Below are positions 24,997 through 37,700 of a stretch of 64,000 nt of DNA, in pieces. Made by a program: the position numbers and the translations under genes. The notes under the pieces are model-generated. The model ran no database searches. It saw only the letters and a program-made list of their open reading frames with translations, and was not told where the DNA came from. Each line of letters starts with the position of its first letter. Position 1 is the first letter of the stretch. This DNA comes from Amaranthus tricolor (Eukaryota; Streptophyta; Magnoliopsida; Caryophyllales; Amaranthaceae): NCBI RefSeq assembly GCF_026212465.1, contig NC_080049.1:34764885-34828884 (forward strand). The letters run 5' to 3'.

Positions 24997-27469
24997 ATGC
25001 TGCAAATATTAAAATTTCTCCCCTCTTCATCAATTCGGAAGCCATGGTTATGGAGTCTCAATCAGAGAAATCCATTCTCTTCTCTCACTGTCGACAGAGA
25101 AGGCAGAACGGAAATTCTCAAACTCGAAGAAATCGAGAAAGTTCTGTCCGAAGTTAGGGCTGATGATGTGCGTGTGATTCGCGTCGGAGACCGATGTGAT
25201 CTTACTGATTTTATGGTTTTTGCTACCGGAAGGTCTTCCTGGCATGTTCGCAATATTGCTCAAGCCCTAATTTACAAGGCAGGTACTCTTTTTCTTTTTT
25301 CTCTTTTTGGTTTCAGAAATAAGGGAAATTGTGCGTTTTTAAATTAGAATCTTCTTTAATCACTTTTGATTATGCAAGATAATCTGTGTTAAACTTGGAG
25401 ACTAGTGAATTTAAGCTTTGATCTACTTAATTTTGATTATGTTTCCTTAATTTATGCTCATTGTGAGAAATTCAACGGTGATTGAGAGGTGTTGATAAGG
25501 GAATTCTTAGCAGAAAAAAATGTTGTATATTGCGAGCAATAGTTTTATTATTGTGGTTATTGTCAAGACTAGTCACTCGTAGAACAGCCTGTACTATAAA
25601 TATTCTCGATTCTGAATGCGTAGCCAGTACCATTAGCTCCTTCTCTAAGAATTGAGGCATTTCCTGGAAATTAGTGAAGAATATATACTTCCTCTAATAG
25701 CCTGTTGTTTTTTGTTTAACATCATGTTCGTTCCTTGGCTTGCTGGTGCAAATAGTTTGTGTTAGGAGGTGGAGGGAGGAAAAGGCCTGGCGAGGTGAAA
25801 ACAATGAGAACTTACTGACAGTTGACCCTGAATTAACCATTGATGATACATTTATCAGAATTTCAGGTGATCTTTAGAATAAAAAGGATGCCACCTGAAA
25901 ACTTCGAATAAGTATTACCCATGTGGCCATGTCATCTCTATTGGTTAGGGTTTGTTTATTAAAACATTTCATTTTCTTAGATTTAAAGCAATACTCAGAA
26001 TGTGACTTAAATGTGGAGGGATGGAAGATATGCTAGGATCTTGGCAATTTCAATCTTACAATCTCAAACAAGAATAGTGAATGAATGCAAGAGACTAAGG
26101 GCAATGATAAAGAACACCAAGGATTTATTTAGAATTGTGATTACCTATTAATGTACCACAATAATATACTAGGTGTCAACATGTTCAATGATGGTACAAA
26201 GCTCTCTGAAGGTCTCTTTTCAGCTTTTCTTTCTTTTCTCCTCTCAGGCTTTCAATATTGCAAATATGTGTTGTTGGCTTGTTGCTTATGATCATTGCTA
26301 TCTTTGGGTTTATCCATAAGCTTTCATTAATGAGCTACATAACACGCACTGAGTTGTCAGCTGAATTATTCATAGATTTTGCTATATGTGAACATGTGAG
26401 TTACAAACGTTGGCCATACCTTAAACAGTATGTTAAGTTACATTCTGTATTGCGAATATTGTGATAGGCTAAACAGAAGCAAAAGGATGCGAAGAGGATG
26501 TTGTTACCTAGTGTGGAAGGGGATCAAAGTGCCAATTGGATTGTTGTTGATTCTGGTTTGTTGAAATTGACCTTTTCATGTGTACTTTTTTTATGGTATC
26601 CATACATGATTTGTACTAAACCTTTTTGTCTCCGGATATGGCTCTATTATAATTTCTAGGTTCAGTGATTGTTCATGCTTTAGATGAAAAAGCCAGAGCT
26701 TACTATGATTTGGAAAACCGTTGGACGGCGAAGAAACCACCAGCTGAATCAGGCCAGGTTATTCTATATCTTGATAATTAAACAATAAATGTTAGAAGTT
26801 TTAGCGCTTAAATGGGTGTTAGCCGGAGTTATTAGCTGTTGGCTGTTACATATAAATTGACCGTTGAGGACATTGATATTTTCTATTAACTATTTAGTAT
26901 TCGCTCTATATTCCAACAAATACTTTATAACAATATTTAAAATTATATTAAAGTGTGTCATCGATAAAATTATTAGTTAATAATATAATTTGTTACAAAA
27001 AATTTTAAATAAGTAGTTTTGGTTGTTTGACTATCTAACAAGCCAAAAGTCAAAAGTTAACCAAAAAGCCATAGCAAAGCTATCAATTGAGTGATAGAGA
27101 ATGATTACAGAGTTTGCATTGTAGAAAGATTTAAAACCTGCCGCATGTCAATCTGAAAATGTGAAAGTATAGAATGTACTTTACTAGTGTTGTATTCATT
27201 GGAAAGTTTCAGCATGGACATCACAACATCTGGTGCTGCTATAAGACAAGCAAATGCATTATGAATGAAAATATTAAGAGTCAAGAATACATCTGTGAAA
27301 AGTTATATATTTAGTTGGAGTATGTATTTTGATTTGCTACTTTGTTTCTTTGCATAATTCAATATGTACTGACTGCCTCTAATATCTTTTCGTTCAGGAA
27401 CTGGATAGAGTGATGGCTAAGGTCCGACCCAAAAACAATTCTAAAAAGCAAGTGCAACCGAAAGCTTAG
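24997..27469 (+). CDS. Iojap/RsfS-family ribosome silencing factor, organellar (4 exons)
   Basis: RsfS/Iojap (DUF143) proteins bind the large ribosomal subunit and block subunit joining. Plant members act in mitochondria or plastids. Exons: 24997-25278, 26468-26555, 26660-26757, 27398-27469, giving 179 aa. The N-terminal 35 residues look like a targeting peptide (MLQILKFLPSSSIRK, basic and Ser-rich, no acidic residue). The RsfS domain follows: VLSEVRADDVRVI, then FMVFATGRSSWHVRNIAQAL, MLLPSVEG, NWIVVDSGSVIVHALDEKAR and YYDLENRW. The C-terminus is basic (KVRPKNNSKK). Length and sequence fit the mitochondrial Arabidopsis member At1g67620 (about 184 aa, from memory). Intron 1 needs a GC donor (AAG then GCAGGT at 25279). 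The GT four bases on would run into a stop. Confidence 0.9.
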
Positions 27470-29367
27470 GTCATAGGATTGGTTTCATATTATAATCAAG
27501 TGATTACATCAGGAAAAATTGCCCAGCACGTGTTTCCTTTGAAGTGTTTATGCTCTATCGATCGTAAAGGTTTATGTTTATACACTAGATCACATCTTTT
27601 TTACTATCGGTGATAATAGATATCTTAACATGGTCGGATCCTTGTAGTAAAAAGACACATTTGATTATGGGAGGATCTGTTAGGAATAATTGTGCAAGCG
27701 AAATCACGAAATGTAGTGCAAGCAGAAGACACTGAAGCTGTAAAATGTCATTTTGTAAGAATTCTCTTTTTGACTTTGTAGCTTTATTTGGTAATTGATT
27801 TTTCGGCCATTTTGTACTTTTTTTATTGCATTTTGGCTTTTGAATTGTTGATTGGAGGTTTGTGTTTGATTCAATGCTTTAATTTGGGTTGTATGCTTGT
27901 TGTAATGCACTTGATTTGGCGGAGATTTCCAAATTTATTATGTAAATTTGTGTAAACCTGACTCCTGAGTGTTAAAATTGGAGACGAATGAGCGAGGCTA
28001 AGGAAGAAATAAAGTACAACGAATCTTTATTTCCTTTTACAAGGGATCGTGTTAGCCTGAACATTGTTAGCATTTGGCAATGCCTTTCGAGTTTTGGTGT
28101 TTTTCAATTTTATATTGACATACTTGGACACAAAAAAAAACATTATGCGTTCTATAAGACCATCCAATTCATGGGTAAATTGCCCATCTCATGGTCAAAA
28201 CTCAAAAAATTGTTGATACTTATGGTGGCAAATTGGCAATATTTGATCATCTATGAAAGTTTTTTAATCACTATTGGGGATGATCTAACATGCGATATTT
28301 AGCATTTTTTTTCAACCTCTTTCTCCTATTTTCTTATAATAATTAATAATTTTCTCATACTCTTCAGTCTTTTATTCCTTTTTTTTTATTAAAGTAACCA
28401 AAATTCCGTGATTGTTAACTATAGTCTTAACTAGTAATGGCTACTATTTTAGTTGTATTACTTTGTCTATTGACCTAAGATCAGTTATAATTGGGGGATG
28501 GAAGTCGGATTCTAGTGTGTAAGCTTTAATACTATACTAATTCTATTTTTCTTTAATTGGGGATGGGTTTTAGTCCTAGTTATTTAATTGCAATCCTATT
28601 GCTTTCTAGGCAAATGAAGTTCAACCGTATTTAAAATGAATCGCAGTTAGTAACTGTAACCTATTATTTATAAGTTTGTTCCTATCAATCCTACACAACG
28701 GTTACTTTGTAAATTATTTTTTAAATGAGCTTATTACTGTAATTATTTTCAAAAAAATAGAATAAAATTTCATTATTCTCTCCCCTTTCTTTCACTTTGA
28801 GTCTTTTCATTTTTTCTTTCTTTTTCCTGCGAATCTTTATCCAAACATACTATAACAGTAAAAGACATAAAATAAAATATGTTCTAATATACAAGAATTG
28901 TCCTAATATACAAGAATCAAGATAACACTAAAACATATTCCAATCATTTTTATTTTACAAATTTGAAGAGATTTGTCTAGTCACAAAAAACTCATCCTTA
29001 AAGTTTCACTAATCCAAATCCCAAAAGCCAAAAAAACATTCACTTGACGCAATCCGCAGCAAGAAGCCAACCCAAGACTGTTTTAATATTTTCTTAAAAT
29101 GATTCTCAGAATCTCTCTTTATATGCCAACCCTTCAAAATTACTTCTTTGTCATACTCATATCTATCCTGCAATTTCCCCACCTCTTAGTGTATTATTTT
29201 TAATATTTTATTATTTTCTTTATTCCTTAACCGCTTTAAATTCTCTAAAAGTCAAAAAATATCAGATTTTGTCAAAAATCATTATCATTCCAATCAATCC
29301 ATTAATCAATCTTAACCATTCTGCAAATTTTCAATCTTAATCTTTAATCTTTATTAGTTCTTTCTTC
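27470..29367. other. Spacer between the Iojap-like and TLC genes
   Basis: Contains the Iojap 3' UTR and AT-rich DNA. A short repeat (taatatacaagaat, twice, about 28888-28917) is visible. No gene seen on either strand. Confidence 0.6.
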
Positions 29368-30132
29368 ATGGATTTCAAAGCTGAATCCATTTACAACAAC
29401 CTAAAACTTCCCCAGTTTCTGCTCTTTTTTACATTCATCTACATAGTTGCACACAAAATCTTCAAAAATTGGGGTCCAAAACATCGTTATGACGCATGCA
29501 GCTGCGTTTTATCACTCTTCCATGGAACCCCATCAGTAATTTTAGCCATTTTTGCTTTAATCATAGTTAAAACCCGAAACCCAGATAACCCAACAACAGT
29601 TTTTGCATCAAAAAATACCCCTTTTCAAAATTTGGTTCTTGAATTTAGTACAAGTTATTTCATCATGGACCTTCTTCATTACTTAGTATTTAACCCACAT
29701 GATGTTATCTTCATTGCTCATCATTTAGCTACTCTGTTTGCTCTTCTCACTTGCAGATTTGTAGTCAATCATGGAGCTTCTGCAATCTTGGGAATCTTGA
29801 TTCTTGCTGAGGTAACTAGTCCATTACAGAATATTTGGTCATTGGCAAGCTTAAGAAAGACTGATTTTCCTAGTGCTAAGAAGGTTTTTGATGTTTTGTC
29901 ACCTGGGTTTTATGCATTTTATACAGTTGTTAGAGGTGTACTTGCACCTTTGTTTGTGATCAAGATTGGGTTTGTGTATGCTAGTGGAGCTGTGAATAGT
30001 GTGATTCCTACATGGGTTTGGTGTTCTTGGATGATGTTAACTGTATCTGGTATCTTTGCTAGCTTGTTGTGGATTTTGAATCATTGGATTGTGTTTTACA
30101 AAGAAAAGCAGTGCAACAAGAAGTTGGAATGA
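29368..30132 (+). CDS. TLC-domain (TRAM/LAG1/CLN8) multi-pass membrane protein
   Basis: Single exon, 254 aa, starting at the first in-frame ATG of the open frame (MDFKAESIYNNL). Hydrophobic segments near residues 17-32, 47-66, 92-107, 115-133, 140-155, 185-205 and 215-240 suggest about six or seven membrane spans. The TLC signature is seen as MDLLHYLVF, HDVIFIAHHLATLFALLTC, and ILAEVTSPLQNIW. The C-terminus ends with a lysine-rich tail (KEKQCNKKLE) that could act as an ER-retrieval signal. It fits the plant TLC family related to At1g31300/At4g19645 rather than true ceramide synthases, since the Lag1 motif region is reduced. The substrate is unknown. Confidence 0.88.
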   Translation: MDFKAESIYNNLKLPQFLLFFTFIYIVAHKIFKNWGPKHRYDACSCVLSLFHGTPSVILAIFALIIVKTRNPDNPTTVFASKNTPFQNLVLEFSTSYFIMDLLHYLVFNPHDVIFIAHHLATLFALLTCRFVVNHGASAILGILILAEVTSPLQNIWSLASLRKTDFPSAKKVFDVLSPGFYAFYTVVRGVLAPLFVIKIGFVYASGAVNSVIPTWVWCSWMMLTVSGIFASLLWILNHWIVFYKEKQCNKKLE

Positions 30133-31765
30133 TGTATGGGAGTGTTTTTTGATACGGGCGCCCAGTAAGACAGGTGGTTAGAATAGAATCCTTCTCGTGA
30201 ACGAGAAAACTTTTTACCATTATGTCGATCAATGATTTACAAATCTTCCCATCTTTGATTAGATGTTGATATGTGCTAGTAATAGTAGTTTTTAGTTGGA
30301 TTTGTGAATTGTAAATCTTGATGACTATTTAGTTAAATGTTTAGTTAGTTGGTGAAATTGGATTGTTCTCATTATAGCATTTGGATTGTGGTAATACTAC
30401 ATCCTAGAGATTGGCTAAAGTTCAAATTTCAGGAGCATTTTTTATGGATTCTGGACCAAAAATATTCTTGAGTTTAGATGCTTTTGCTCATGTTTAGGAT
30501 GAGATTATCTAAACTCAAGGAAAGTATGTAGAGATGTAATTGCATAAGCAATCGTAGCTACTCTTTATGATAAAAAGAAGTGATCATTTATAAATTATTT
30601 GTAAAAAGATCAAAAAAGGTCACACAAGTTGAAAAGTAGATTGCATATGAAGTCTGGACTCTGGACCACCTTATATGCTACATAACCAAAAACAAATTGG
30701 AACTTTGGTGTTGCTAAATATGGAATTCATGCATGGGGGGTTGCGTTGAAGTGTGTCAAATGCTTGACGTGTCGTCTTTTGGTGGTGAAAACATATGCCT
30801 GACTGACATGTTTTGGTGGACGGTAATTGGGCCGAAAACACGTGCTTGATGTGTTGCGTTTTGGTGAACAATAATAGTTGCATCGTGTTAGCCATCTTCA
30901 AATAATGACATTACATGACACAAGCACACAGATGTGTACTGTGTTATAGGCTTATAGCCAATTAGCCATCTTTAAAATTTGTTTTTCAAAATTGGTTATA
31001 AAATGGGTGGACAACTCTAAGGTCACATGTCATATAGTGCAATTTTTAAAAATGGTGAGCTAGGAAGTATACCACTACATAGAAATAGATTAGTTTCATG
31101 CTTTATTTACACCAAAAAGTGTATGTTGTCCTTTCAATTGAATTTACAATATATTTCTACAATAATTTCCTTTTTTGCTATGACCTCACGCTATTTAATT
31201 CTTATCTATAGATTATTCATAGATTTTCATTTCATCTACGCCTCAACTTTTAATCAAATACAACTTTGCTTCTCAACTCTAGTAAAAAAGCTGTACTTGC
31301 TAAAATTCCGTGGAGATGGAACAGATGAGTATAAAAATGGGGATATATGTAGTCTCCAATCTCAAATTTGTACACAATCCAAAACACATGAGATGGGATG
31401 GATGAGTATTACAAAGGGGTACACGTAGTCTCTAATCTGTACACAATTTAAGATACATGTTAATCTCTTCAGAATAGGAAAAATAAATAAAAAACTTGAA
31501 ATTGCGGATCTAATATGCAATCGTCCATTCAATACAGTGCAGAACAGACATATTGTACAATGTGTATGAACAAAATAATGATTATAAGAAGCTATGTAGC
31601 TAATAATCTAGCAGATACATTAGATCACAAGTTACAGGTGATTGACGCCCTATATTGTTCGTTCTGAATATCATGGGAAGCTTATTTGTACCTTGCAAGA
31701 CTGTTCCTTCAACACAGAAGTTCTTTCAGGTTAAACTCGAATAGTTCACTTCCTGCGGTGAAAGT
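30133..31765. other. Convergent intergenic region between the TLC gene and POLA2
   Basis: Holds the 3' UTRs of both convergent genes. An imperfect direct repeat is noted separately at 31326-31460. No gene seen. Confidence 0.6.
31326..31460. repeat. Imperfect two-copy direct repeat, about 75 bp period
   Basis: GATGAGTAT...GTAGTCTCCAATCT...TTTGTACACAATCC (from 31326) is repeated from 31401 as GATGAGTAT...GTAGTCTCTAATCTGTACACAATT. Degenerate but clearly the same unit. Confidence 0.6.
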
Positions 31766-34700
31766 CTATATGCGGATGATTGATGTCGATGCTGTCTCTG
31801 GACTTCCTTGGTAGTCAATCTCCACAAATGTACCACCTCCTATTCCTTTGGCCAGTCTCCCAGGATTCACGCAAAGGCATTTAAGAGGTTCCTGTTCTTC
31901 AATTTCTGCATTGAGCGAAAGCACCTGCATTTTTCCAAAATCGTTTTAGTTGAATTCATTATCTAACGCACATCATCATTGATGTTTTTAAGAAGCTTCT
32001 TTCTTGTGCGCAGTCAAGTAAGAGATTCACCGTTTACATGAGCAGACAAACCAAATTACAGACGCAGGGGGAATGGACACAAATAATTTTCCCCTCACTA
32101 CTCTTACCATTCAATGGTGAGGGGTTCCAGAAACCTCATTTGAGAGTCCTTTTAAGTGTGTTTGAGCATCATAACTTGAGCAAGAAAAAGCTATATTTCA
32201 TTAGTCATTACCTTAGCAAAGGGAGCCAAATCAGATGGTAAAATGAGCATATGTGGAATGGAGGAAATATTCAAAGCTTCTGGGGCAATTGAGAAGTCCA
32301 GCGGAACACTCTCGGATGGTGGATATAAAGGATAGAAGCTGTTGAAAAAAAGGGAAACAGCACAAAGCACTTTTATCTCAAATTCAAAAAGCAATAGTAC
32401 ATAAAGAAAATCATACAGCAAGAGTTGATAACATGCCTGCGTTGGTTAATAATATGGGTCGCCAATCTGCTTAAACGGTCTCCTGAAGGCCCATCTTTGG
32501 GAATCCTTGAAATCTCTTCTCCGCTCAGATGCCTAACAATATCTACTGTGCTGCATCCTACAATCACCTGCAAATCCAGACCACTATACCTAAATGCTTG
32601 CCCAAATTCATTTGCACTCACTGATATGAAAGACATCATTGTGTGATTAAACAAGTCAGTTCAGACCCAGAGCAAGAATATAAATCCAGACAAGTTTCTA
32701 AAACTAATTCAATATTTAGCAGAAGTCATATATTTCAGCAAGCTATCTTAAAAATGATATATTACGGTTTAGGGTTTAGAAAAAGTTGGCGTCAATGCTT
32801 TTTGTATTTATAAAACAAAATATAACACCCTGATGGAGCCCCAATACAAGTTCATATAGGTTATCTACGATCAGTGAGGCAGAGCAGAACCAGAAATATT
32901 CATGCAATGCAACACACTTTTACATCTTTGTAATGAGCCTTAACAAAAAGAATTCTTAGAATTAATGATTCCATATACATCAGTGGATGAGAAATATTTG
33001 ATGGTGAACACAAGAACTAACCTCATTTGCATCAAATATTCCAGGATTGGTTAGGCTAGTTATCTGGCAAGAAAATCAAAAGTGATGTTTGAGTCAAAGA
33101 TTCAAGGGAAGTTCATTGAAAAAACTAAGAAATTTTAATTACCTGGTCTCTTATCTCAGGGTTTATGTCAAAAGGTGGCTGCAAAAACCAATGCAGTAAT
33201 TAATTAACACGATCTTCAAACAAGCATATAAAATTATAACTAAAAAGATCAAAATAAAAAGTTACCTGAGGGAAAACATGATCATGATTTGCATCTCGTA
33301 TAGATGGCACTAGAAGTACACGAGTAGAAGAACCCATGTATTCAACATGATCTTGCAACTGGAGAAGTATAGTTGGACAAAAACAAAGCTTTACATCAAA
33401 GCTCAAATATAACAATTTGTTTCTTTTGGCTGCAGAAGCAATTAAAAAGACTGGCATACCCTTCTGATGACTTCTTGATAAAATACTTCATCAAAGCTCC
33501 GATCAAAAGTTGCTTTCTTAATTTCAGGGTGCTCAGAATCAACAAAAGGTCCTAACTGATAAAAAACCACATTGTCATCCACAAACAAATTCTCAAAAAA
33601 TCACCAGAGAAAGAAAAAACCTTAAACTCTTACAAGTACAAGCAATTGTGGCAGTTTTCTAGTTGCATATGCAAGCAGTTCTGTCAGCGGTTCAAACAAC
33701 AAATTGTCTCTTGTGGTGAAAGGGCCCGCTGCAATCATCTGCACAAATTTCACACAGAAAAACATAATATAAAGCTAATAAGTGTACTACGAGCTTAAAC
33801 AAAGAAAATAATATACCACTATAAAATCATCTCTTGTCGAAGTAACGACAAATGAATATCACACATTGTTGATAGTTAATAATAACATTTTCTTTTCTGC
33901 ACCCGGATTTGAATTTTTTTTGGTAATACTCAACAAGGAATGTGAGACTCTTCAGTCTGCCTCATCAATCTTGAGATCATGACTGCAATACAATTCCCAA
34001 GGTTTGGTTTTGAGGAAAGCAAAATTCTCTGCAGGTGATTCCAGCATAGAATTCTTTGATGTCTTTGGTTGAAGCAGAAAAATGAATCTTATGAACGAAG
34101 CACAAACTTAGCACACTTGTCTGGTGTTTCTTTGAATTTATTTCAAAGATGAGCTTAAATCATTTGTTTTAGTTAGGTTGAGTGAATTTTCAGATAATGA
34201 CAGCTCGTTAAAATTGTCTTGTAAATCTTTCTGCTAGTCCTCTTCTCAGTACAACACAACAGTAGGAAAGTTGTTCTATTGTCAAAAAAGTTTACCATTC
34301 TTGGAATGCAATGAGCATAGGTTTTTATGTGAAGCAATATTTAGCAGCACGAGTACTAATTCACAATAGCACATAGTTCTCAACTTCTCATAAGGTCTGA
34401 TAATTAATGTTTACAAAAGTTCTCTCACTTACCATAGATAATTCAGCCTGTGCTGGTGATTCTGAATTAGATAGATTCTCTTCAGTCAGAGCAATCCTCT
34501 TTGCAGGATGAAGATTCTCATCAGAAGAGGGTAACAAAGGAATAGCATCCACTAATTTCGAAGCAACTAAACAATGGCCACTGGGATTGGTTCCAACAAT
34601 GCCCACAACCTATTACACAATCTCAACACATCATTTCAGTACAACACCACAAAAAAATTGTTATATAAAATCAGTATCATAATTTCTAACATAAATACCT

Positions 34701-37700
34701 GCCCAGGAAAAATGGAATATTGGTTCAATTTGTCTAATTCAAGGCGTACTTGTTCTCCTCCTGCATGCTCAACACTGCCACAAAATTAAAACAACCATTG
34801 AAAGGTTAATGTGAAATACAAGCTAAAGTGTATTCTATAATTGAAGTGTGTTTGTATTTTGCATCTATTAAGTTTTCATATTATTTACATATCCACAAGT
34901 GTTTTAGCACTATAGCAACAGCCTCAGCTGAAATAATGCCTCTAAGCCACTAGACACTATTCTTCATCATCTTCATACCCAGTATATAAGCTATGATCAG
35001 GGTGTGCCGAGGGATGGAAGACGGCAGACCATTCCCTTATCATAGGAAATAAAAAGGTTTCAACCAAAGAAACCTTCACCTCGAGAAAGACCAACAAATA
35101 AATCAAAATACATAGGATACACCCTAAGCAAGGCAAGACAAAGACTGATAACATGACAAGGCGAGACAAGACAAGGCTGGAGAAGTATAAAGGCGAAAAC
35201 AAACCAAAAAAATATAAATAACAAAACATAGAGGCACAGACAAAAAACGTGAAAAAGATAACTACAGGTGGTCTAGGAGACGAACTTGGCATCTCCAACA
35301 AGTTTTATCTTTGGTCAACCTCAAAGAGGTGCGATTCGCTCATTTCATTCCTAATTTGCTCCTCCCACGTTTTTTCAAGCCCACCATGACTTCTCTATAC
35401 ATCAACTTTGATGTGTTCCATCCTTCTCACAGGTGGGTCGTTGGTCTTACTTTGCACATGTCCAAATCATGTCAATCTACTTTCACGCATCTTTGCAAAA
35501 ATTGGGGCAACACCTAGCATCTCTCAAACGTCGGTTCCTAATCTTATTCATCCTAGTGCGTCTTAACCATATTGAAGTGAGTTATCCACCTTTCCAAGAT
35601 CCCAATATTCTGCTTTTGCATCTCAACTACATTTAATGATAAATATTTTGAAATCTTTACAAGTTGCTTTAAGCTACTAGACATTATTCTTACCCTTAAC
35701 ATATTGAAATCAGTTGTCCAACTTTCACAAAACCTGATATTCTGCTTTTGCTTCTCAACTACATGCATTGCATATTGGAGGTATACAAAAGTTGCTGTAA
35801 TTGTAGGATATTGTCCCGAGTTCATAAATCTAAATAGCCAAATGAGATGTTTGAATTGAAAACATTTTCAGGTTTCATATACCATTGCCTTGTAACTTTG
35901 GAAAATGAATGAGAACATAAAAGTACCTGCTTTGTAGTAAAACTGATTTCTCGTTCAGGCGGCCTTCCCCATCACAACAGATCATCCCAACAGCAAATAT
36001 ACTTTTCTGATAGATAATCAAATGAGATGAGTTGATGATTGCAGAATAAAGATGTCGAGAAGCTACTGTAATATACTAAAATAAATCTTAACAAATTACT
36101 TTACCTGAGAGGCTACGGAAGGGTCAACAGGTTCTTCATACTGTCCAGAAGCAAGAAATGCTGATGTATGTCTTTTAATACGGTTCACAAGAGAATCAAA
36201 CTGCATCACCAATAAAAATAATTTAAGTTTGATCAGTATTATGGTTGTCTTAAAAGTTCACTTCACCATAGGAAGCACACATACCCTGTCTTCAATTCTG
36301 TCATACATATATCTGCAACCAGGTTCGGGCTTGGATCCATGAATCACTAAAGAACACCTTTTCTTTGGTTGCGCTCTTCGAATAATTTCATCTCCCATAT
36401 CTTCATCTTCGGATTCCTTTTTTCCACATTCTGCAATAGGTTCAGTCTTTGTCTTGAATTGAACTACAAATTTGTTGATTCGCTGTCCAAATGGTGTCAC
36501 AATACTTGACTGCTTGCTGGATGAGAGAAGGCTTCCGTTTGTTCCATACCTTGAATCATCTAATTCTTCATACCGAGCCAAGGTTCTGTCAGTTGGAGTG
36601 ATTAAAATACCCTCTTTGGTATCTTCTGGTTCATCATTTAAAGTCCTGTCCAGAAGGTACAACTATGATAAACATAAACAAAAGTATTTAAGGTTAAAAA
36701 AAATGGAAGAAGAAAACCCTTCAAGATCAAAGCATTTAGTTTGCATTAGCCAATTTGAAACAATCATACAACTTAGGAAAAATACTCAAAACAACAATGA
36801 TGGGAGTACACCGCAGTCACAAAATCTGATGATTTAGAATATCCTATTCTGTTTAGCCGCTGTGCCGTGCCATCCTGTAGTTCTCTACAGCTTCAGGTTT
36901 ATCAGCTAATTAGAGAAGAGCAGCTTGAATCTTTATGGTATCAGCAATGACATTGACGAACAGATCAAGTGCATTCTTTAGATACAGAAAGGCTCTCTTA
37001 CTTTCAAATACTTAGGGGTGCCTCTATTCTCTAAAAATCAAACCGTGAATCAATCAACCACTTGGGTAGAAAAACAATTGCAAAAATGAACTCTTGGTCT
37101 GGGAAGCAAGTTTCATATGTAAGCAAATTGCAGATTATTGAATCAAATCTTTTTAGAAAGCAAACATACTGGAATATAGATCTTTATGCTTCCATAGAAA
37201 ATTATTACAATGGTTGATGCTCAATGCAGGAAATTTCTCAGGATTTGTTTCAAATGAGACTTCTGAAATTTTCTTTGTAATTTGGGCCTTAGAGTAATAT
37301 TGTGCACTAAAACTTTCAAAATGGCTAAACATATGAAGAACTTAACCACCTGAACAAGGAAGCAATGGGCAAACGGATATGGACTTTGTCTTTTCAAATA
37401 GAAAGTCTTTGGGTGAAATTGGTTCATTAGCTATTGCTACTACATTAAGAAAAAGGAATTAACATCATGGCCTGTCCTAAAATGTCTCATGGAATTCGGT
37501 CAGAAGTGATAACTTTATGGGTGGCAGACCCTGGGTTTTGAAAAAAAGGTAATTATCAATTCAGAAAGCCTGCACAATTACCCTTAGTCCTAAACTCCTA
37601 ACCCATCAGCAAACTGAGCATTTATTGGGTAAATTATGTCTCTGGAAGGAGTGCCTTCTCTTGGGTTAGCATTTCCAAATTATCATATGCCAATAGGCTT

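Noticed and set aside
36645..36662. POLA2 exon 4 starting at 36662 (reading LYLLDRT)
   Set aside because: That acceptor does not fit the phase of exon 3. The AG before 36645 does, and gives a conserved junction.
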